Origin: Catenaria anguillulae PL171
Lineage: Eukaryota > Blastocladiomycota > Blastocladiomycetes > Blastocladiales > Catenariaceae
DNA: 64,000 nucleotides
NCBI GenBank assembly: GCA_002102555.1
Contig: MCFL01000001.1
Location: forward strand, 930,001 to 994,000
Direction of reading: 5' to 3'
This document shows positions 56,713-64,000 of the stretch, one piece after another. The notes under the pieces were generated by a model. That model worked only from the letters and a program-made list of their open reading frames with translations. It made no database searches and had not been told where the DNA came from. The position numbers and the translations under genes are program-made. Within the stretch, counting starts at the first letter, position 1. The number at the start of each line of letters is the position of its first letter.

Positions 56713-58545
56713 CTACACGAACTTCCACCCGGAACAATCCCGACACCTGGGCTGCGGCTTGCACTCTGGCACGCCTGGCCACGCCGAAATCACATTATCA
56801 ATCACCTCGTGAATCCGATGATGCCGGATATCCACGCCCCACCGAAGCGTCGGGGGTGCGGGCGACTCATCTGGCGGCTGAGATGTCGGCTCAGGATCCG
56901 CCGGTTTCGTTGTCGTCACCGTGGCCGTCGTGTTGCCGCTGCCCCACCCTGGCCACCACTGGACATTTGCCTGCCCCTCATGCCCATCGCCTCCATCCTC
57001 TTCCTCCTCCTCCTCCTCATCCACTGTCTCCCTCACCGGATATACACACACGTTCCCCACATGACACTTTGTCTCAATGGCGTATCCCGCAAAATAACAC
57101 GACGAGCGCGGGCCGCGGCACCGACCAATAAAGATTGGATCTGCGTTGTGGCCGAAATGATAAATGGGCAGCGTGCTCGTGTCTTGGCCCGGGAGCGTGA
57201 GCCCAAGGCGTTCGGCAAACAGTCGTTCACCGGGCGCTTCAAAGGTCACGGCGGGCACCTGGAAGTGAGTGGCGAGTAAAGCGGATACGCCGCCACCGAG
57301 CGAGTGGCCCGTAAACCAGAGTGAAGCGCGCGGGTATAGGAGCGAGATGGCCTTGTACAGGTCCTACGCAGCACGTCAAAAGTCAAACGTGAGGAGCTTG
57401 TCCAGAAAACGGGACTGGTCAATCGACGAGCGAGTAGGGAAGGTACGTACTTGGCCAGCAGTAAAGTAGGACGCCTCATAATCCGTCGCATTGCGCAAAC
57501 AATCCCAGCTACATTGACCATTTCCACGGAAGCAATCGCATACGGGGAACCATGTTCGATCAACGTGTGCGCAGCAACATGAAAACATGCGATTGTCCTA
57601 CACGTGCACGAGACGACAATGGATGAAGACTGCATCAAATACAAAGATACAGGTCGAGGCGGGGGGGGGGGGGGGCAACATACGTTGACCTTGTCCTTTG
57701 GTGCAGTGTCGCTGCCAATACCCAAAAATGACGCCGACGTGCCCTTGATGGCCACCACGGCCAAGTCTTCGTCGGGCGTCGTGTACACGTATCCGCGCAG
57801 GCCAGTGTCGGACCAGCCAAATGATTCATTCTGTTGGATACGATCGGCATTGTCAAGCAAGTCCAATGGACACCAGAGAGAGGATGTGTATGCCTCTTTA
57901 AGGTTTGAAGAATGACGCGTACAGTAAAGAAATGCTCCAAAGGCTCCCAATCGGAGTTGATGGGCAGCGTGTATGCATTGGCCGTCATCTTCGCAAGCGA
58001 CAGCACCGTCGACTTGTCCGAGACGTTGGGTTCCATGGCCCAGGGGACATTGAACGAGCCAGCCACGGGTTGCTGCGATGAGAACGCGTCAAAGTCGTTG
58101 CCTGGTTGTTGTTGTTGCTGTTCAAACAGGCTTTGGGGTTGGACAGGCTGAAAGGGACGCGATTTGAGAGCAAAAGACACTTGCGTTGACAAGATGCTGG
58201 GCCCCAGAGACATGGCATAGACCCCGCCGGGGCGATTGCGCGAACCATGCAGTCGGCTCGAGTGGGCGAGCCGGCTGGTGCTGCTGTCCTCATCATAGAT
58301 TGAAGACGCGAGTGGGCGATGCAGGACTGTTTGAGGCGGAGATTGGCGTGCAGCTGTGGTAGGGGAGAAGCGTGTGCTCGTGAGCGGGGATGGCGGGAAG
58401 CGGAAGATTGAGCTCTTGCCAAGGCAACAGCAGAAAAGGCGGCAAGCGTCAGGAGCAGCACGGCCAGCCATGGACGAGTGGCCAGCGACCGTGGCGTTGG
58501 TGCATGTCGACGAGGGGGCCGGATGGCGAATGTGGTCGAGGTCAT
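56713..58545 (-). CDS. ATG15: ATG15-like autophagic/vacuolar phospholipase
   Basis: Exons 58545-57923, 57830-57684, 57597-57451 and 57363-56713; introns of 92, 86 and 87 bp (GTACGC, GTATGT, GTACGT). One base is added near 58410 in exon 1. About 520 residues. An N-terminal signal anchor (WLAVLLLTLAAFSAVALA) follows a basic cytosolic tail, as in Atg15, which enters the multivesicular-body pathway as a type II membrane protein. The lipase core shows DLAVVAIKGTSAS, the Cys-rich CCCAHVDRTWFPVCDCF, and the nucleophile motif GHSLGGG (FTGHSLGGGVSALLATHF), then PAVTFEAPGERLFAERLGL and IYHFGHNADPIFIGRCRG with the catalytic Asp and conserved Cys. The end is RIHEVIDNV, CRDCSGWKFV. It degrades membranes of autophagic bodies in the vacuole. 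Earlier in-frame ATGs exist up to 58614. Confidence 0.92.
57661..57675. repeat. G15 homopolymer in an ATG15 intron
   Basis: Fifteen consecutive G on the plus strand (C on the coding strand) just inside the intron 57683-57598, next to its donor. Being intronic it does not affect the frame. Confidence 0.9.
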
Positions 58546-58614
58546 GGGCTCGGGAAGCATGTCATGTGGCATGTGTCTGCGCAGAGTGTTGGAGCGAGTG
58601 TTGAGGAGGTGCAT

Positions 58615-59000
58615 GACGCATTTAGTTTAGTTTGTGTTGTTGCTCCCGACACCTGGCTGCTGACATGATGCAGTTGAATGTTCCCTATGCGTGCAACTCG
58701 ATCGGCAGCAGCTGAAGACAGCCGATATTATCGATTCGACGCGCACTCCACACGCCCGCCAAGTCGTGCTGAGATTTTCCCTGAGTGGAGTGAGTGTGGA
58801 TCGGAGCATCCCAGCAAAAACAGCAAAAGGAAATGCATGTGAAAGAAATGTTTAACACGCTATGCAATACTGCCCATGCAATTGTTGAGACCGCAAGCAT
58901 TCGCTCCTCTGCCCCTGCCCCTGCCTGCGACTTCCAAGATCCACTCATCCATCCCCCGGCTCGCCGACATCTCCAACGCCCAACCTTTACGTACACCAAT
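58615..59000. promoter_or_regulatory. Divergent upstream region of ATG15 and GID8
   Basis: Spacer between the ATG15 start and the first possible exon of the GID8-like gene. It has a CCTGCCCCTGCCTG-type C-rich stretch at about 58,910-58,925. No further element recognised. Confidence 0.3.
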
Positions 59001-59084
59001 GGTCCGTGGTGAGCCGTGATTCCTACCGGGCAATTGTGCCTTTGCCTTTTGCGCTGCTAACAGCTTCATTCCATCTACCCACAG

Positions 59085-60075
59085 AGCCAGCGCGACCGTG
59101 CTGACTCGTCCACCTCGGCGAAAAACCTGCCGCCCAAGCGCGACATCATCTCTCGCTCCGACTGGGACTTGCGCCTGGACGAGGCCCCCTCTCAAAGGAC
59201 GACCTCAACAAGCTGGTCCTCAACTACCTCGTCATTGAAGGCTACAAGGACGCCGCCGAGCACTTTTGTGCAGAGGCCTCGCTGCACCCTCAAGTCAACC
59301 TGGCTTCCATCAACGACCGCATGCTCATTCGCACCGCCATCCAGGACGGCAACATTGAGGATGCCATTGAACGCGTCAACGACTTGGATCCGGATATCTC
59401 GAGTCAAACCCGAGCTTGTACTTTCATTTGCAGCAGCAGCGCTTGATTGAGTTGATTCGCCAGGGTGATGTGGGCGCGCCTTGGATTTTGCTCAGCAAGA
59501 GTTGGCGCCTAGGGGGGAAGAAAATCCAGCGTTTTTGGAAGAGCTGGAGCGCACAATGTCGTTGCTTGTGTTTGGCGGCGGGTCCGGGCTGGGTGTTGGC
59601 AATGACGAGTCGCCCGTGGCAGACTTGTATGACGTTGCACAGCGCCAAAAGACAGCCAGGGAGGTGAATGCAGCCATTTTGCTCTCCCAGTCGCAGGAAA
59701 AGGGTCCGTATCCAGTCCTTGAGCGTCTTTCCCCTGATTGCAGTGGCTGTTTCCTCCCTCACCATGATTCGCCCTTTCCAAACAGAACCCAAGCTCCCTA
59801 TGCTCATCAAGTGCATGCAATGGGCCCAATCACAGCTCGCATCTGTTGCCATCTTTCCACAAATCGAGGACCCAGCATCAGGCCAATTTGTCGTTCCGCC
59901 TGAGTGTGAGCCAACAGATTCGCAGGCCATGCATTGTGATGGGTTGATGCTGTTTTGGGAAAAACCGATTTGTACATATTTTTTCTCACGATACACAACT
60001 TCTACGTTGGATCATTTGACGTCCTTTTCAATTTTGGGCCACCGACCAAAACCTTTGCATCAAGTAAATATCTGA
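59085..60075 (+). CDS. GID8: GID8-like subunit of the GID/CTLH ubiquitin ligase
   Basis: The exon following a TCTACCCACAG acceptor begins SQRDRADSSTSAKNLPPKRD and leads into ISRSDWDLRLDE. Bases added near 59190, 59400 and 59485 give the LisH (KLVLNYLVIEGYKDAAEHF), CTLH (DRMLIRTAIQDGNIEDAIER, LYFHLQQQRLIELIRQGD) and CRA (AREVNAAILLSQSQ) regions in family order. An intron 59704-59785 (GTCCGT..CAG) joins QEK to EPKLPMLIKCMQWAQSQL. GID8 (Twa1) is a scaffold of the multisubunit E3 that degrades gluconeogenic enzymes in yeast. The first coding exon is not resolved: a short one may start at ATG 58999 and end at 59008, but its phase does not fit without a further sequence error. The tail after FPQIEDPASGQFVVPPE is longer than usual and may be misread. 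Confidence 0.85.
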
Positions 60076-60289
60076 GAGTGTGAATGGGAAGGGACGTTGG
60101 AGTGGGCCAATACAAACGTGCTCGCGTGTGATCTGGCCAAACAACAGACAGGATTTCTTTGAACTTGCACAGGGACAAAGTTTTCGCTCAATGTCTCTGG
60201 AGCCATCACCATCGCCCATGCTATTGCTGTGCCAGTGAAATAACTGCCATCATCCGCCAGTCACCCCTGTCCTGTCTCAACACAACACC

Positions 60290-61579
60290 ATGCCTCCCAA
60301 GCGTGCCAAGGGCCTCAAACAATCCTCATCGTCGGCCGCCGACCCGAGCGCCGCAGCCCCCCCGGCAACCAAACGTCAACGCACAGGCGACGCCACGCCC
60401 GACCTGACGCCCGACACCCCCGCCGCGCCGCTGGCGCCGATCAAGAGCCACTGTACATTGGCGACTCGAAGACGACAACGAAGTTGCCGAAGCCGCGCCT
60501 TGCTGGGGCCGCTAAATCCCGCCTGTTTGGTGCTGCTGTTGGGTCTGCCGAGCACACTCAGGGCCGGACGCTGATGCGTGCTGCCCTGCACGAGTGCTCA
60601 CGGTTGCTTGCACTTGAAGAGTCGTTGCCCGCGCCCGATCGCGCTGCGCTCCGTCCAGTGTACGCACAGGCGCTCGTGTGGGCGGCGGCGCATCGGGATG
60701 CCGACGTGGCCGACGAGGATGATATGCCCAGCAAGCACGAGTTGATTGCCTTGGCGGTCGATCAGCTGGATGCCTTGAATGACGAAATGACAAGGCCGCA
60801 GGCGTGCGCACACTGGTCAAGTTGGCGGCCAAGATTGTGCTTGACGAGTTGTTGGTGCAAAGGACGCCGTGTGGAAGGTGTATAAGGCGGCCGAGGCCAT
60901 TTCGCAGGACGACCGTGAGGAGTTGGCGTGGGTCGCTGTGCGTCGGTTGGAGCATTTGGAGCCCGAGGGCGTGGCCAAGTGGGCCGACATGTGTGCCAAG
61001 TTGTGGGAGGATGTCAAGAATGAGCAGGCGTGCGCGCGTGGTATGGGAGCCGTCAAGTTGGCGCAAGGGTCTGTGGTTGTTGCCGACAGGGTGAAGTGGC
61101 TGCCGAGGATGAGAGTAAGGTCAACAAGAAGGTCGTCAAAGAGGCCGAAAAGACGCTGCAAGAAGGTTCGCTTGTTGTTCTTTCTCTTTCACTTTGATCC
61201 AGCTTCTCACCTACCACCTTCTAATAGCCTTGACACTTCTCACTCGGGCCAAGGACCTCGACGATCACCCAAGCGAGATTGTGTACCAACCACTCGGCGA
61301 CGTTTGCGTCCAACTCGGCACCGCCGCCGAACTGCTCGACAATGTGGACGACGCCACGCATCACTACCTCATGGCTGTGCGGTTCCTCGAAAAGGCTCGC
61401 GAGCACAATGCTGAGGCTGTAGATGAGGATCAGATTGACCAACTCAAGGAAGTTGTGCGCGATTGATGCAGGACGGTGGCGATGACGATGAGGAGCTGCC
61501 CAGCGACGAGGAAGAAGAAGAAGACGATGAAGATCAAGCTGGCGAGAGCGACGATGAAGAGGACGAGGACGACGAGTAA
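60290..61579 (+). CDS. Helical (TPR-like) protein with an acidic C-terminal tail
   Basis: Start MPPKRAKGLKQSSSSAADPS with a nuclear-type basic patch (KRQRT). Single bases added near 60455, 60800, 60865, 61090 and 61465 and one intron, 61166-61227 (GTTCGC..TAG), give about 405 residues. Helical segments are RTLMRAALHECSRLLALEES, ALVWAAAHRDADVADEDDM, VRTLVKLAAKIVLDELLV, VWKVYKAAEAISQDDREELA and LTLLTRAKDLDDHPSEIVYQ, then LGDVCVQLGTAAELLDNVDD. It ends in an almost purely acidic tail (DEELPSDEEEEEDDEDQAGE). The pattern of TPR-like helices and acid tail resembles the fungal translation-termination enhancer Ett1 or a NASP-type histone chaperone; I cannot decide between them. Confidence 0.6.
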
Positions 61580-62016
61580 ATGTTGTTCTGTGACCCTCCG
61601 CCCTTTTCCCCTAGTTTTGTGTTTTGTGATCCACCATGCATACGAAGACGCTGGCTTCCTGTCCGCATTTCCATTCGGTCGCCATGAAGGGCTCCAACCG
61701 AAATGCACCGAGCAGTCTCGCATCGCTCCGGCACAACTCGTGCTGATTGTTTCTGTCGTGAATGGTGCGCCATTTTTGGCAGGGATAGCAGCCAACCAGG
61801 GTGACGGGCACGTTTGACAAGGATTGACAATGATCGTAGTACGTACCTCCGCAGCATGGGCATGTCTCAGAAAAGAAAGGATCGACGCGACAATCAAGCG
61901 GGTCTCCGATCTACAACTACGCCGCCGCCACATCCACTCATCCATCCATCAACCAACCGAGCAGGATACAGGAACTAGTGGTTCCTTCTCCTTTTAACTA
62001 TCAAGGAATTATCAAC
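61580..62016. promoter_or_regulatory. Upstream region of the uL4 gene
   Basis: About 440 bp before the ribosomal protein start. A CATCCACTCATCCATCCATCAACC tract (about 61,932-61,955) and a CT-rich stretch immediately precede the ATG. No gene supported. Confidence 0.4.
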
Positions 62017-63195
62017 ATGTCGACCGTATGCATGCACTTGCTTTCCATGAAAATAAAAATGAACGACATGGGCGAATCGAATCTCTGACCCCATGTGTCC
62101 CACCCATCCCAGGCTCGCCCCGTTGTCAACGTCTACGGTTCGGAGACCAAGTCGTCCCTCCCCCTCCCCGCCGTCTTCAAGGCGCCCATCCGCCCGGATG
62201 TGGTCAAGGCCGTTTACAAGAACGTTGCCAAGAACAAGCGTCAGGCTTACGCCGTGTCGGTCAAGGCTGGTCACCAGACCTCTGCCGAGTCGTGGGGTAC
62301 TGGTCGCGCTGTTGCCCGTATCCCCCGTGTTGGCGGTTCGGGTACCCACCGCGCCGGCCAAGCCGCTTTCGGTAACATGTGCCGTGGCGGTCGCATGTTT
62401 GCCCCCACCAAGGTCTGGCGCCGCTGGCATGTGCGCACCAACGTCAACGAGAAGCGTTTCGCCGTTGTGTCTGCTCTCGCTGCCTCGGCCATCCCCGCCC
62501 TCGTCATGGCCCGCGGTCACCGCATCAACCGCATTGCTGAGGTGCCCCTCGTCATTGACGACTCTGCCGAGTCCTTCACCAAGACCAAGGAGGCCGTCAC
62601 CTTGCTCCGCAAGCTCAAGGCTTACGATGATGTCAAGAAGGTGATCCACTCCAAGAAGCTCCGCGCCGGCAAGGGCAAGCTCCGCAACCGTCGTCACACC
62701 CAGCGTCGCGGTCCCCTTGTTGTCTACGCCAACGACAACGGTATCGTGCGTGCCTTCCGCAACATCCCCGGCATTGAGTTGTCGCACGTGTCGCGCCTCA
62801 ACCTCCTCCAGCTCGCCCCTGGTTCCCACCTCGGTCGTTTCATCATCTGGACCTCATCGGCCTTTGCCGCCCTCGACTCGATCTACGGCACCTTCGCCGA
62901 GAAGGCCGAGCAAAAGACTGGCTACTCGTTGCCCCAGCCCATGATGGCCAACCCCGATCTCGCCCGTCTCATCAACTCGGACGAAATCCAGTCGGTCCTC
63001 AAGGCTGCCGGCCCCAAGAAGGTCAAGCGCCCCTTCACCCAGAAGAAGAACCCCCTCAAGAACTACTCGGTCATGCTCCGCCTCAACCCCTACGCCAAGG
63101 TCACCAAGAAGACCTCTGGCAAGGTTACCAAGAAGACCAAGGTGTCCAAGGCCCGCGCCTCGCCCGCCTTCGTTGCCCAGCTCACCCAGCTCTAA
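62017..63195 (+). CDS. RPL4: 60S ribosomal protein uL4 (RPL4)
   Basis: A nine-base first exon (ATGTCGACC, 62017-62025) is followed by an 87-bp intron (GTATGC..CAG, 62026-62112) and a single exon to 63195, giving [20 protein letters not shown] and about 363 residues with no breaks. Family blocks are all present: [110 protein letters not shown] and [19 protein letters not shown]. It lines the peptide exit tunnel of the large subunit through its long loop. The extreme C-terminal Lys-rich extension of animal RPL4 is absent; it ends [11 protein letters not shown]. Strong C-ending codon bias fits a highly expressed gene. An intron directly after the start is common in ribosomal protein genes. Confidence 0.98.
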
Positions 63196-64000
63196 GCAGG
63201 TGTGTGGTTGTTGCATAACCTCGAGGAGGAGCTCGTGCTTGGTTGGTGTTGCGGCGATTGATTGCGTACTCATCTTGTGCTTGTATCTCTTGCGGTTGTT
63301 GTTGTCGGCGCACAGCTTTTGTTTTGTCGGTGGTCGTCGGAGATGCCTGCCGAGAGGTGCATGTGACCTCGCTTATGATCAATACACGATGCTCTCTTTC
63401 ATGACATTTCTTCGCTTCATATGGAACGACTCGTGAGACGGACAGTCTTCTGCCAGCACAGGTGTGTAGAAGAAGTCTAAGGAACCACATACCTTCGGGC
63501 AAGATCTCTTCGAGTGTGTTGTGAAACCCAGAGTCACGCCGTTCATGAGTGCACGCATGACCCGAGGTGCTTCAAGTTGCAGACGTGTAGTTGGACTCAG
63601 GACCGAGTAGCGGCCCACCGAACCAGAGGGACCGGACTGAGCAGCTGGTAATACAACATCCCATGCATCCCTGAGGTTGATGCATACCACTAGAAGCAAG
63701 TAGCAGACAAGCCGTCATGCCGTTTCCCATGGCATGAACGGCGAGTCTCAGTCTTGATTACATACCTAGATTCCCCCGTAAGAGAGCACAGCTGGCCGCA
63801 GCGCTCGTCGCTCAAGGTCTACCCGCGGACGTCCCCGCCGTCCGAAACCAGAGGTATAAGTACCGAGCTGTACCCCTCCAAGGCGTTGGAAGGAGCAGCA
63901 ACCGACTGCTGTCTTGTTCGCATTCACATACTTCACATTCATAAATACACATATTCATTTCCGACTTCAAGTCGTGAAATCACAAGAGAGTGCTCGAAAG
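63196..64000. other. Gene-free right end, with a TATA-like motif
   Basis: About 800 bp after uL4. GGTATAAGTACC lies at about 63853-63864 with initiator-like sequence downstream, and CATACTTCACATTCATAAATAC near 63,925-63,947. On the minus strand a frame of 106 codons (63379-63699) has no recognisable domain. The compact sequence at 63,480-64,000 could be the promoter of a gene outside the window or the start of a long terminal repeat. Confidence 0.35.
63853..63864 (+). promoter_or_regulatory. Possible TATA box
   Basis: GGTATAAGTACC in the otherwise GC-rich right end, oriented for transcription rightwards out of the window. Its role is inferred from sequence alone. Confidence 0.35.

Noticed and set aside
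61975-62829. A 284-codon minus-strand frame over the ribosomal gene
   Set aside because: Mirror image of the strongly biased uL4 coding sequence; composition is Gly/Val/Asp-rich as expected for a shadow.
63379-63699. Possible retrotransposon coding fragment on the minus strand
   Set aside because: No reverse transcriptase, integrase or gag motif could be found in its 106 residues.

Overview
This is a eukaryotic, GC-rich, gene-dense window of roughly 28 protein-coding genes on both strands, split by short spliceosomal introns (mostly 60-90 bp). A chitin synthase fused to a myosin motor domain marks the organism as a fungus. A MORN protein like radial spoke head 1 and a two-helix protein like the ciliary transition-zone protein TMEM231 suggest that it makes flagellated zoospores. 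An animal-type P2C (Na,K/H,K) ATPase and a long protein of degenerate ankyrin-like HLxVLxWW repeats point, by inference, to Blastocladiomycota (the Catenaria/Allomyces/Blastocladiella group). No tRNA, rRNA, CRISPR or intact mobile element was recognised.

Layout. 1-11.4 kb: GRIP golgin tail, MORN protein, RuvB-like 1, an unrecognised gene, eIF3m, an EF-hand/CAP-Gly fusion and malonyl-CoA decarboxylase. 11.8-20.1 kb (all minus): two unrecognised long ORFs and the P2C ATPase. 21-26 kb: ZCCHC10-like and WBP4-like RNA-processing proteins (divergent pair), then metaxin and an NmrA-like oxidoreductase (divergent pair around a T26 tract). 27-33 kb: myosin-motor chitin synthase. 33.6-37.4 kb: TMEM231-like protein and ABCE1 (divergent). 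38-46 kb: an unrecognised multi-exon gene, an F-box-like gene and the WW-repeat gene (the last two divergent). 46-56 kb: a coiled-coil protein, eIF4G, and a homologue of sphingomyelin phosphodiesterase 4. 56.7-63.2 kb: the autophagic lipase ATG15, the GID8 subunit of the GID/CTLH ubiquitin ligase, an acidic-tailed helical protein and ribosomal protein uL4. The last 0.8 kb has no gene and a TATA-like motif that may belong to a truncated LTR.

Genes are not in operons. A translation theme is evident (eIF3m, eIF4G, ABCE1, uL4), with protein turnover/autophagy (ATG15, GID8), membrane and lipid functions (ATPase, SMPD4, MCD, metaxin) and flagellar genes scattered between.

A striking technical feature is that nearly every long gene is broken by one or more frameshifts that are each repaired by one extra base, usually by lengthening a short run of the same base. 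I read these as uncorrected single-base deletions in the assembly and not as pseudogenes. CDS spans below therefore run from start to stop across introns and these breaks.
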